DNA of 18,931 nt, taken from assembly GCA_905221115.1 (NCBI GenBank), contig CAJNBX010000022.1:1-18931 (forward strand), read 5' to 3'. Shown piece after piece: positions 1-7,575 of the stretch. The position numbers and the translations under genes are program-made. The first letter of the stretch is position 1; every line of letters starts with the position of its first letter. This stretch comes from a bacterium. GTDB lineage: Bacteria > Bacillota > Bacilli > Lactobacillales > Streptococcaceae. The notes beneath the pieces were generated by a model, which did no database searches, was not told the DNA's origin, and saw only the letters and a program-made list of their open reading frames with translations.

Positions 1-80
1 TTTCCACTGGTTTTTAGAATTTTTATCAGACTAACTTCCACTTGGATTAGCGGTGGAACTTAGTTTGGGAATTTACCATT

Positions 81-1115
81 TCAGAAGAGATTGAGAAGGA
101 GGGTAAAGGTGCTTCCTATACCGTACTGGCTAGTAACGGTGATTTCCCCACCCAATTGATGGGCCAATTCACGCGCAATCGCAAGCCCTAAGCCATGACC
201 ACCTGTTTTCATGTTACGAGAAGTTTCTACACGATAAAGGCGTTTGAAAATATTCTCCAAATCCTCTGGGGCAATCCCCTGTCCCTCATCGGTCACACTG
301 ATTGAAAGCTGGTTATTTTCCAGCTTAGCCACCACTTCCAGCTTGGTTCCTGGAGCTGAGTATTTAAAAGCGTTATTGACCAGATTTACCAAGATGCGAG
401 AAAGCTTGGCATAATCTCCCTCAATTCGGGCAGACTCAGGGATTACCTGCAAATGGACATCTCGCTCTTCCTGCTCAATCAAGAACTGAAATTCACTCAT
501 GCACTCAATCAAGAGCTGGTCCAAAAAAATGCTGTCTTTGCTGGTCGTTTCGACCTGATTTCTAGCTGTGTTTAGAGTCAAAAAATTCAACTCCTCAACC
601 AGTTTATTGAGTCTTTCGGTCTGGCGCCCAATGGTTGCTAGATAATGAGTTTGCTCCGACTCCTTGATAACTCCATCTAAAATCCCTTCTACCGTCGCTT
701 GAATCGAAGTAATGGGGGTCTTGATATCATGCGATAGCTGGGCAATCATCAAACCCTTTTCTCGTTCGCTTTCTTCCAAGGAATCAAAAGTAGCTTGCAA
801 ATCATGGGACATTTCATTAAAAGCTTGGCCTAATTGTTGAAATTCTACAGGACCTTGAACCTCTAGATTTGATGGAAAGTCCTTGTCCGCTACCCGCTTG
901 GCATGTTCCTTGAGTTTGCCCAATGAAGTAAAGACCGGCGATAGGAGAAAGAGACTAATCCCAGCACCGACAAAACTAGCCACGAGAGTCATACCCACTA
1001 GGAAATAAATTTCTCTTTCTTCAATTAGCATGCGCTGGATGGCCCAAAAAACCACGATAATCGTTAGGAGTGTTGAAATGACATACCCCACTAAAATATA
1101 ACTTTTTAATTTCAT
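81..1115 (-). CDS. hk08: Sensor histidine kinase of a TCS08/SaeS-like two-component system
   Basis: This is a 344-residue membrane histidine kinase. Two hydrophobic segments lie near residues 5-27 and 36-58 with almost no extracellular loop between them, so it is an intramembrane-sensing type of kinase. A HAMP-like linker runs to about residue 111. The HisKA domain contains SHDIKTP with phosphoacceptor H129. The ATPase domain has the N box (LVNNAFKYS), G1 box (DEGQGIAPED) and G2 box (GGHGLGLAIAREL). The ATG overlaps the stop of the upstream regulator gene by 4 nt (ATGA), which suggests translational coupling. Position next to a PavB-like adhesin matches the pneumococcal pavB-rr08-hk08 locus, and I name it on that synteny plus the domain layout. 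The signal it senses is not visible in the sequence. The identity as a histidine kinase is secure; the 08 assignment is a knowledge-based inference. Confidence 0.9.
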   Translation of the reverse strand: MKLKSYILVGYVISTLLTIIVVFWAIQRMLIEEREIYFLVGMTLVASFVGAGISLFLLSPVFTSLGKLKEHAKRVADKDFPSNLEVQGPVEFQQLGQAFNEMSHDLQATFDSLEESEREKGLMIAQLSHDIKTPITSIQATVEGILDGVIKESEQTHYLATIGRQTERLNKLVEELNFLTLNTARNQVETTSKDSIFLDQLLIECMSEFQFLIEQEERDVHLQVIPESARIEGDYAKLSRILVNLVNNAFKYSAPGTKLEVVAKLENNQLSISVTDEGQGIAPEDLENIFKRLYRVETSRNMKTGGHGLGLAIARELAHQLGGEITVTSQYGIGSTFTLLLNLF

Positions 1116-1810
1116 TGACTACCTCGTGCTTTCTCAATTTTGTAGCCCAAGCCCCAGACGGTTTTGATGGTCGGTGTTTCTGCACTAGCATGTTTAGCCA
1201 ACTCCTGTCGAAGAGCATGAATATGAACATTCAAGGTATTGGTGTCATCCACATAGTCTTCCTGCCAGACCTTTTCATAGAGGTCTGTCTTAGAGAAAAC
1301 CCGCTCTGGATTGCTGGCTAAAAGCCATAGAAGTTCGAAGGATTTGACGGTCAAATCAAGCGCCACATCTCCGACTTGGACCTCATGACTACCGTGATTC
1401 ATCCGTAAATCCCCGAGACTGACGACTTCTGTCTCACCTCCACGATGAAGGCGACGCAAGATATTGTGGACACGCAAAACCAGCTCACGAGGGCTAAAGG
1501 GCTTGGCAATAAAGTCGTCTGCCCCCAAGCTTAGGCCGTAAATTTTATCCTGCTCACTGGTTTTAGCCGTGATAAAGAGAAAAGGCTGATCCGGAGATTG
1601 ATACTGAACCTCACTAATCAAATCATAACCATCCATCCGAGGCATCATGATATCTGTAATAATCAAATCAATCGGCTTTCGCTTGAAGATTTCTAAGGCC
1701 TCTACTCCATCATGAGCCACCAAAACCTGATATCCTGCCTGAACCAGATAGCGTTGATGAATATCTGTGATTTCTACCTCGTCGTCAACGAGTAAAATTG
1801 TCTTTCCCAT
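1112..1810 (-). CDS. rr08: OmpR/PhoB-type response regulator (TCS08/SaeR-like)
   Basis: This is a 232-residue response regulator. The receiver domain shows LLVDDE near the N-terminus, phosphoacceptor D53 in ITDIMMPRMD, the switch threonine T81 (FITAKT) and K103 in AKPF. The C-terminal third is a winged-helix DNA-binding domain ending in VWGLGYKIEK, typical of OmpR/PhoB regulators. I chose the ATG at 1808-1810 because AAAGGAGA lies just upstream; an in-frame ATG 48 nt further upstream would sit in the promoter region and has no such site. It is co-transcribed with the kinase gene (4-nt overlap). The nearby adhesin gene pavB is a likely target, since published pneumococcal work ties TCS08 to pavB, and I see phased TTAA boxes upstream of pavB. 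The -10 of this gene lies in an imperfect palindrome at 1833-1859. Confidence 0.92.
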   Translation of the reverse strand: MGKTILLVDDEVEITDIHQRYLVQAGYQVLVAHDGVEALEIFKRKPIDLIITDIMMPRMDGYDLISEVQYQSPDQPFLFITAKTSEQDKIYGLSLGADDFIAKPFSPRELVLRVHNILRRLHRGGETEVVSLGDLRMNHGSHEVQVGDVALDLTVKSFELLWLLASNPERVFSKTDLYEKVWQEDYVDDTNTLNVHIHALRQELAKHASAETPTIKTVWGLGYKIEKARGSQ

Positions 1811-1832
1811 CTGTCTCTCCTTTGAAAAAAAC

Positions 1833-1859
1833 AGTGCTATACCACAATAGTATAACACT
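1833..1859 (-). promoter_or_regulatory. Promoter -10 of rr08/hk08 within an imperfect palindrome
   Basis: Read on the minus strand, TATACT (1849-1854) is a good -10 about 40 nt before the rr08 ATG; the -35 is weak. The -10 lies inside a palindrome with 10-bp arms and one mismatch (AGTGCTATAC / GTATAACACT) around a 7-nt centre. This is consistent with a regulator-bound promoter, but the binding protein is unknown. Confidence 0.5.
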
Positions 1860-1933
1860 ATTTTAATCGCTTTACGAACATTCTAATCGATATCTGGATT
1901 TTTCAAATCCTAGATAGAAAGTCTGTAACTAGA

Positions 1934-4198
1934 CTAGTCATTTTCCTCTTTTTTAGCTTTCAAACTGAGTCCGCCTAGCAGGCCGGCCAAAGCTAATCCA
2001 AAGAATCCAAGAGTAGCCATTGATGTTTGAGCTTCACCAGTATATGGAAGCATGCCTTTTTGGTCTTTCATTTGAGCAGCCATCATCGGACTTGACACCT
2101 TGTTAGTAGATGCCATCTTGCCTTCATCAGACATTTGGCTTGAGGCTGCTGGAGCTTGATCTTGTTTCATGCTTGGTGTTGCCATTGGCTGGCTAGCATT
2201 CATGGTTTTGTCCTGCTCTTTATTAGGCATCATCCTATCCTGACTAGCAGCTGGCATTTTAGATTTCATCTCATCTTGATTGGCACTAGGCATTTGAGCG
2301 TTCATCTTAGACACATCTTGATGACTATTCATCATTGGAGCCGGCATAGCTGAACCATTAGAAGATGGGACGAAACCTGACTGCATCGGAATCAGAGACT
2401 GTTGGCCATTCAAGTTTACTGTCAAATCTTTTGTCGCTACGAGATTACTCAAATCTGCCTTGCCATCTTTAGCACCGTACACTTTAATAGTAGCTTTATA
2501 GCTTTGAGTGCCGTTTTGTTTCAAGAAATCTAGAAGCTCTTTGTCAGATTTTCCTTGAGTACCTGCCAAGTCCACTTCATAGAAGTAAAGGCCTTTGCCT
2601 AATTTCTCTACTGGTGGAAGAGCAGGATTTTTAGCCGAACCGTTGTCTGACCATGGAGCCTTGTCTGATGCTTTCAAGATAAGGCGGGTTAACATACCGT
2701 CACCAGCGAAGAATTCATATGGGATAACTTGGTTGACACCAGCTGTGAATGGGCCTGGGAAATTTGCTTTGTCTAGGTAAGTAGCTGGGACATCTACTGT
2801 GTCTTTAGTATTATCGGCCACGCCTTTTTGGACTTCAGCTGGAGTAGTCAAGCCATTCAAGTTGACATTCAAATCTTTTGTCGCTACGAGATTGCTCAAA
2901 TCTGCCTTGCCGTCTTTCGCACCGTACACTTTGATGGTTGCCTTGTAGCTGTGAGTTCCATTTTGTTTCAAGAGGTCTAGAAGTTCTTTATCTGATTTAC
3001 CTTGAGTTCCTGCCAAATCTACTTCATAGAAGTAGAGGCCTTTGCCCAATTTTTCTACTGGTGGAAGGGCGGGATTTTTAGCTGAACCGTTGTCTGACCA
3101 CGGAGCCTTGTCTGATGCTTTCAAGATAAGGCGGGTTAACATACCATCTCCGGCAAAGAATTCGTATGGAATAACTTGATTGACACCGGCTGTGAATGGG
3201 CCTGGGAAGTTGGCTTTATCAAGGTAGCTAGCCGGAACATCCACTGTGTCTTTGGTATTGTCAGCCACACCTTTTTGGACTTCAGCTGGGGTGGTCAAGC
3301 CATTCAAGTTGACATCCAAATCTTTTGTCGCTACGAGATTACTCAAATCAGCCTTGCCATCTTTGGCACCGTACACCTTGATAGTTGCCTTGTAACTTTG
3401 AGTACCGTTTTGTTTCAAGAGGTCAAGCAAATCTTTGTCTGATTTACCTTGAGTCCCTGCCAAATCTACTTCGTAGAAGTAGAGACCTTTGCCCAATTTC
3501 TCTACTGGTGGGAGAGCCGGATTTTTAGCTGAACCATTGTCTGACCACGGAGCCTTGTCTGATGCTTTCAAGATAAGGCGAGTCAACATACCGTCACCAG
3601 CGAAGAACTCGTATGGAATAACTTGGTTGACACCGGCTGTGAATGGGCCTGGGAAATTAGCTTTATCCAAGTAAGTGGCTGGGACGTCTACTGTGTCTTT
3701 GGTATTGTCGGCTACGCCTTTTTGCACTTCAGCTGGAGTTGTTGCTGGCTGAGCTTCATTTGCTTCACGGTCTTGTCCAGCAACTGTAGGCGCAGGATTT
3801 GTCGCAGGTTTAACCGCATCCTCTGTTTCTTTCTTAGATTCTGGTTTTGCTTGCACTTCTTCTTTTGGCGCTACCACTTGGTCTTTATCAGCAACATCCA
3901 CTTTTTCTGGAGAGCTTGTAGCATCCAAGCTTGCTTTAGGTGTTGAGTCTACCTGTTCTGAAGGAAGAGCTGTATCGACTGCTTCTTTGAGAAGTTCTAC
4001 TGGTAAGTCGCTCTTTTCACTCACCGAAGTAGCATCTGGTACGACTTGAGCAGGGGTCGGATTGACCACATCGGCACGCACAGAACTTGGTTGCCCAACT
4101 AGGACAAAGAAGCCACTGGCTACAACAACTGACGCAACACCGACACTAAGACGGCGGATAGACCAACGAGTATATCTTTGATTTGGATTGAATTTCAT
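1934..4198 (-). CDS. pavB: PavB-like LPxTG-anchored surface adhesin with three SSURE repeats
   Basis: This is a 754-residue cell-wall-anchored protein. A YSIRK-like signal peptide (WSIRRLSVGVASVVVASGF, residues 12-30) leads into a Pro/Glu/Lys-rich spacer. Three tandem SSURE repeats of 149 residues each begin with TTPAEVQKGV at about residues 153, 302 and 451 and differ at only a few positions. SSURE repeats are known to bind fibronectin and plasminogen in pneumococcal PavB. Residues about 600-716 form an unusual Met-rich segment with 19 Met in 117 residues. The C-terminus is LPYTGE (from residue 717), a hydrophobic stretch and a KKEEND tail, a standard sortase A signal. The start is backed by AAGGAG before the ATG. 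The gene lies just upstream of rr08/hk08 with no obvious terminator between them. Repeat copy number varies between strains, so three may be allele-specific. Confidence 0.93.
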   Translation of the reverse strand: MKFNPNQRYTRWSIRRLSVGVASVVVASGFFVLVGQPSSVRADVVNPTPAQVVPDATSVSEKSDLPVELLKEAVDTALPSEQVDSTPKASLDATSSPEKVDVADKDQVVAPKEEVQAKPESKKETEDAVKPATNPAPTVAGQDREANEAQPATTPAEVQKGVADNTKDTVDVPATYLDKANFPGPFTAGVNQVIPYEFFAGDGMLTRLILKASDKAPWSDNGSAKNPALPPVEKLGKGLYFYEVDLAGTQGKSDKDLLDLLKQNGTQSYKATIKVYGAKDGKADLSNLVATKDLDVNLNGLTTPAEVQKGVADNTKDTVDVPASYLDKANFPGPFTAGVNQVIPYEFFAGDGMLTRLILKASDKAPWSDNGSAKNPALPPVEKLGKGLYFYEVDLAGTQGKSDKELLDLLKQNGTHSYKATIKVYGAKDGKADLSNLVATKDLNVNLNGLTTPAEVQKGVADNTKDTVDVPATYLDKANFPGPFTAGVNQVIPYEFFAGDGMLTRLILKASDKAPWSDNGSAKNPALPPVEKLGKGLYFYEVDLAGTQGKSDKELLDFLKQNGTQSYKATIKVYGAKDGKADLSNLVATKDLTVNLNGQQSLIPMQSGFVPSSNGSAMPAPMMNSHQDVSKMNAQMPSANQDEMKSKMPAASQDRMMPNKEQDKTMNASQPMATPSMKQDQAPAASSQMSDEGKMASTNKVSSPMMAAQMKDQKGMLPYTGEAQTSMATLGFFGLALAGLLGGLSLKAKKEEND
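2402..3742 (-). repeat. Three tandem 447-bp SSURE coding repeats
   Basis: Three direct repeats with an exact 447-bp period lie at 3296-3742, 2849-3295 and 2402-2848. The encoded units are nearly identical. Differences include PATYLDK versus PASYLDK, SDKDLL versus SDKELL, NGTQ versus NGTH, and the residue before VNLNG (D, N or T). Such high identity at DNA level makes copy-number change by recombination easy. Confidence 0.93.
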
Positions 4199-4236
4199 AG
4201 GATTCTCCTTAGAGTTTTTCTTTATTTGATGACTCT

Positions 4237-4290
4237 AGTATAATCTCCTAAAATTAAAAAGGATTAAGAAAAAGTTAAAATTTTTCTTAA
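4237..4290 (-). promoter_or_regulatory. pavB promoter region with helically phased TTAA boxes
   Basis: On the minus strand a TATACT -10 lies at 4237-4242, but no good -35 is found at 17 nt, which hints at activator dependence. Just upstream are four TTAA boxes at 4254, 4264, 4275 and 4287, spaced 10, 11 and 12 bp. SaeR of S. aureus binds GTTAA direct repeats one helical turn apart, so an RR08 site here is plausible. This is an inference. Confidence 0.45.
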
Positions 4291-4294
4291 ATCC
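4250..4294 (-). terminator. Possible terminator after the glycosyltransferase gene
   Basis: A near-perfect hairpin on the minus strand pairs GGATTTAAGAAAAA (4281-4294) with TTTTTCTTAATCC (4261-4273), with one bulged base, and is followed by TTTTT. It lies about 20 nt after the glycosyltransferase stop. It overlaps the phased TTAA boxes of the pavB promoter, so it could be a terminator, a regulator site, or both. Confidence 0.5.
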
Positions 4295-4313
4295 CTCTTA
4301 TAAAATACTTATA

Positions 4314-5330
4314 TTAATTAAATCCATAAACAGATTTGGTGATTTGATAGACGACATTGGAAAGTTTGCGAGCTGGCAAGACTGAATGTTTGGTCAAACG
4401 GCTGAGCATGGTCTTGCGAATGGCCTGAAAGACCTCTGGATTTTCCTGTTGAATATAGGTCCACAGCTCCCGTTTTTTGGCAAGATGCTCTGCTGTGCCT
4501 GCTCGGTTGAGCAGGGCACTAGAAATCACCGTCGTAATCTCAATATGATTCAGCAGATATTCTCGCATTTTGGGATGACTCACTTTGGATAAATCAAGCT
4601 GGTCTACCAAGAGTCGATTGACCTTGAGTTGCTGGTCAATACGCTTAATCATCACTTGCTCATTGACAGACTGGTCCTCACGCCCGATCAAATAACGATA
4701 GAAATCGACAGGCAGGTAGTACATGGTCTTGACCTGCTGAAGGGGGGTAAAGACAAAGAGATTATCAACATAAAAAGTATGCTCAGGCAGTTGGAACTTG
4801 CTCGCTCGCAACAAATCTGTCCGGTAAATCAGCGAGTGCATCATGATATACTGGCCTTTTGAGAAATTTCCAACCTGATCCCAGCCAAAAATCTGCTGGA
4901 CAGGCAAGACGGACTCGTAACTCATACTCTTCTTACGAGACTGACCTTCCTTTTCATATACAAAATTAGTCACAAAGGCATCAACTTCCTGCCCCTCACT
5001 CTCTAGTTCCTGCAAGGTTTCAAGAATTTTTAAGTAGGCACGAGGATCCACCCAGTCATCACTGTCAACTACTTTAAAATAACGCCCAGAAGCCTCTGCC
5101 AAGCCGCGATTGACAGCACCGCCATGGCCTTTATTTTCCTGATAAATGGCTCTAACAATGCTAGGATACTTGTTAGCTAAACGCTCAGCTATTTCCTGAG
5201 TCTGGTCCTGAGATCCGTCATTGATAATCAAAATCTCAACTTGCTCACCACCAATCACTAGCGATTCCACACAGTAATGAAGATAGGCTGCGGCATTATA
5301 GCTAGGGATGGCGATAGACAATAACTTCAT
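4314..5330 (-). CDS. Family 2 glycosyltransferase
   Basis: This 338-residue protein has a GT-A fold nucleotide-sugar transferase domain at its N-terminus: LSIAIPSYNAAAYL, LIINDGS (D38), the GHGGAVNRGL segment, and the metal-binding DSDDWVD around residues 89-94. The C-terminal half lacks long hydrophobic segments, so it is likely a cytosolic enzyme rather than a processive membrane synthase. AAAGGAG precedes the ATG. It sits between the trk operon and pavB, as in pneumococcus. The acceptor and donor cannot be told from sequence; a role in decorating a surface polymer or glycoprotein is possible but unproven. A TAGAAT with an upstream TG (minus strand, about 5390) may serve as an extended -10 promoter. 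The GT2 call is secure, the substrate unknown. Confidence 0.9.
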   Translation of the reverse strand: MKLLSIAIPSYNAAAYLHYCVESLVIGGEQVEILIINDGSQDQTQEIAERLANKYPSIVRAIYQENKGHGGAVNRGLAEASGRYFKVVDSDDWVDPRAYLKILETLQELESEGQEVDAFVTNFVYEKEGQSRKKSMSYESVLPVQQIFGWDQVGNFSKGQYIMMHSLIYRTDLLRASKFQLPEHTFYVDNLFVFTPLQQVKTMYYLPVDFYRYLIGREDQSVNEQVMIKRIDQQLKVNRLLVDQLDLSKVSHPKMREYLLNHIEITTVISSALLNRAGTAEHLAKKRELWTYIQQENPEVFQAIRKTMLSRLTKHSVLPARKLSNVVYQITKSVYGFN

Positions 5331-5395
5331 AATCTACTCCTTTAGGGGACTGATTTTTTCTTACTCTCTCTTGTCACTTCTTTCTATTCTACCAT

Positions 5396-5419
5396 AAAGT
5401 CCAGCTTTTGAAGGACTTT
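5396..5419. repeat. Short inverted repeat upstream of the glycosyltransferase gene
   Basis: AAAGTCC (5396-5402) and GGACTTT (5413-5419) are a perfect inverted repeat with a 10-nt centre. It sits just upstream of the putative extended -10 of the glycosyltransferase gene. There is no good T tract on either side, so an operator is as likely as a weak terminator. Confidence 0.35.
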
Positions 5420-5461
5420 TACTGGAATACATGTCTCTCTCTATTTGCTATCTTGGACATC

Positions 5462-5482
5462 AAAAAAGAGGGGATGCCCCTC
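5462..5482 (-). terminator. Rho-independent terminator of the phosphorylase-trkH-trkA operon
   Basis: GAGGGG / CCCCTC form a perfect 6-bp GC-rich stem with a 3-nt loop, followed on the minus strand by TTTTTT. It begins right after the stop codon of the RCK gene and is a textbook terminator. Confidence 0.9.
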
Positions 5483-5483
5483 C

Positions 5484-6149
5484 TTACGAATTTAATTCTG
5501 CCAAGTCATCTAGATACTGGTTGTTAATGACCGCCAAGATATAGGCATCTGCCTTCAAGAGATCATTAGGGCCAAACTGGACATCCAAGGGTGAATTTTC
5601 TTGTTCACGAAATCCAAGGACATTGAGGTTATATTTGCCACGTAGATCCAGCTGACTCAGGCTTTGACCTGCCCAAACACTCGGAATTTTCATCTCCACG
5701 ATAGAGACATTTTTATCCAGCTGAAAGACATCAACATTGTTATGAAAGAGAATGGTCTGCGCTAGAGACTGCCCCATTTCATACTCAGGTGAAATCACCG
5801 AGTCGGCACCGATTTTTTCCAGTACCTTCTTAGCTGTCTGGCTTTTGACCTTGGCAATAACCCTTGGTACCCCTAAACTCTTACAATGCATAACTGCAAG
5901 CACACTCGACTCCAGATTTTCCCCTGTTGCCACTACAACCGTATCACAGGTATCAATTCCTGCCGTTCTGAGGAGTTCCTCGTCTGTAATATCGCCCACA
6001 ACTCCACGCGCCAAAACTGGCTCAAATTGATTGATGTGCTCTGCGTGGTCATCAATGGCAATGATATTCATATCTTGCTTGGCAAGGGCCATCAGGACAC
6101 TACTCCCGAAAATCCCCAAACCTAAAATTCCAATCGTACGATCTGACAT
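5484..6149 (-). CDS. cabP: RCK-domain potassium uptake regulator, CabP/KtrA (TrkA family)
   Basis: This 221-residue cytosolic protein has an N-terminal Rossmann RCK_N domain with GILGLGIFGSS (G10, G12, G15) and IAIDD closing the nucleotide site. A C-terminal RCK_C domain follows from about residue 135. RCK_N binds ATP/ADP or NAD(H), and RCK_C in this family binds c-di-AMP. The pneumococcal homologue at this locus is CabP, reported to bind c-di-AMP and to control potassium uptake through the partner encoded just upstream. I chose the ATG at 6147-6149 because AAAGGAAG precedes it; the longer TTG-start reading frame would overlap the upstream gene. The gap to trkH is only 13 nt, so the two are co-transcribed. 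A terminator follows directly. Confidence 0.92.
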   Translation of the reverse strand: MSDRTIGILGLGIFGSSVLMALAKQDMNIIAIDDHAEHINQFEPVLARGVVGDITDEELLRTAGIDTCDTVVVATGENLESSVLAVMHCKSLGVPRVIAKVKSQTAKKVLEKIGADSVISPEYEMGQSLAQTILFHNNVDVFQLDKNVSIVEMKIPSVWAGQSLSQLDLRGKYNLNVLGFREQENSPLDVQFGPNDLLKADAYILAVINNQYLDDLAELNS

Positions 6150-6162
6150 CGTTCTTCCTTTC

Positions 6163-7542
6163 TTATCCAATACTAATATCTGCTTTCATATACTGAATCA
6201 AATCTTTCTTATCCGGCTGGTAATCCGCTAGACTAACCAGCAAGGTCAAGGGACCGATACGGCCAATAAACATGAGCACCATGACAATGCTGAGAGCTAA
6301 CTTGCCCAATTCTGGTGTCAGATTTGCCGTTACCCCAACTGTCGCAAGAGCTGAAATGGTCTCAAACATGAGGTAGATAAATCGCGGTGTTCCTTCTGCC
6401 GTAATTCCCAACAACATCAAGCCCAACAAGAAGGTCATCAAAAAGATAATGAAGACACTAAAGGATTTTTGGACTGTTCGAGCCTCAATGGTTCTCTGCG
6501 CAACATTAGCATGAGGTAAGCCCAACAATTCACTACGCGCAAAGACCAATAAGACAAAGAAAGTCGTAATCTTGAGACCCCCAGCCGTCCCTCCAGGCGC
6601 TCCTCCGAGAAACATCTGTAGGATATAGATAAACAAGGTCACAGGCCGAGCTTGAGTGTAATCAATAGAGGCAAAGCCAGCTGTTCTCATGCTGACGGTT
6701 TGGAAAAAGCTGACTAGCACTTTCTCTGGAACACTGAGATTGCTAATGGTTCCTGGATTGTGCCACTCCGTAAAGAGTGTGGATACTGTCCCAAACAGCA
6801 AAATTCCTGCAGTCAAGAAGAGGACCAACTTGGTGTGGAAACGCAGACGGCGTTTTTTCTTCTTGTCAAACTGAGTTGCCAAGTCAAACCAGACCATAAA
6901 GCCAAGACCACCTGTGATAATCAAGCCAGCAATGACTAGATTAATCAAGGGATCCGTCTGAAAAGCCACTAAACTGCTACTGCCAAAATTATCAAAACCA
7001 GCATTACAAAAGGCTGAAATGGCTAAAAAGATAGAGGTAAAAATGCCCCGTCCCCAACCAAACTCAGGAATAAAACGGAAACTTAGTAGAAAGGCACCCA
7101 AGCCCTCCACCAGAAAAGTCGTCAAAAAGATAGACCGCATAAAGGCCTTTAGCGAGCGAGTCTCCCCGTAACTAAAACTCTCCTGAATGGTTTCGCGACT
7201 GCGAAGACTGAGCTTTTGCTTACCCTGAATATAAAAGACCCCGATAAAGGTCATGAGCCCCAGACCACCAATCTGTATCAAGAGCATACAAATCAACTGC
7301 CCCCAGACATTATAGGTAGTAGCCACCGGTTGCGTAAAAAGGCCAGTCACACAGACCATGGACACCGTCGTAAAAAGATGATCAAAATAAGTAGCCTGCG
7401 AACCACTTGCCTGAACAAAAGGCAAACTCAAAAGAAGAGAACCTATAAAAATAACTCCAGCGAAACTCAGAAAAATCCGACGAGCTGGCGAAAGTCCGCC
7501 CAAGTCTCTTTCAATTTTTTTCACAAATAATTTAAATAACAT
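6163..7542 (-). CDS. trkH: Potassium uptake channel subunit, KtrB/TrkH family
   Basis: This 459-residue integral membrane protein has the four M-P-M repeats of the SKT family. The selectivity-filter glycines are visible at G67 (VCVTGL), G182 (AFCNAGFDNF), G289 (SMRTAGFAS) and G403 (ATVGVTANL). The intramembrane gating loop GGAPGGTAGGLK occurs near residues 313-324. Length and single-glycine filters fit KtrB better than the longer proteobacterial TrkH. It forms the transmembrane part of a K+ uptake system gated by the RCK protein encoded 13 nt downstream. The gene starts 33 nt after the phosphorylase stop. No strong ribosome-binding site is seen. A TACAAT with an upstream TG at 7549-7554 lies so close to the ATG that a transcript from it would be nearly leaderless; operon transcription from upstream is the simpler view. 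Confidence 0.94.
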   Translation of the reverse strand: MLFKLFVKKIERDLGGLSPARRIFLSFAGVIFIGSLLLSLPFVQASGSQATYFDHLFTTVSMVCVTGLFTQPVATTYNVWGQLICMLLIQIGGLGLMTFIGVFYIQGKQKLSLRSRETIQESFSYGETRSLKAFMRSIFLTTFLVEGLGAFLLSFRFIPEFGWGRGIFTSIFLAISAFCNAGFDNFGSSSLVAFQTDPLINLVIAGLIITGGLGFMVWFDLATQFDKKKKRRLRFHTKLVLFLTAGILLFGTVSTLFTEWHNPGTISNLSVPEKVLVSFFQTVSMRTAGFASIDYTQARPVTLFIYILQMFLGGAPGGTAGGLKITTFFVLLVFARSELLGLPHANVAQRTIEARTVQKSFSVFIIFLMTFLLGLMLLGITAEGTPRFIYLMFETISALATVGVTANLTPELGKLALSIVMVLMFIGRIGPLTLLVSLADYQPDKKDLIQYMKADISIG

Positions 7543-7575
7543 ACATCCATTGTACCATAAAAAGTAGGAGATGAG

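Noticed and set aside
36..58. Hairpin TTCCAC/GTGGAA after hk08 as a terminator
   Set aside because: The stem is 6 bp with a long loop and no T run follows on the minus strand. It may be a weak structure only.
2595..3674. Plus-strand open frames of 61 and 88 codons inside pavB
   Set aside because: They recur at the SSURE period and are antisense shadows of the repeats.
7543..7575. A c-di-AMP riboswitch before trkH
   Set aside because: The gap to the phosphorylase gene is only 33 nt, far too short for a ydaO-type riboswitch. Regulation by c-di-AMP is more likely at the protein level through CabP.
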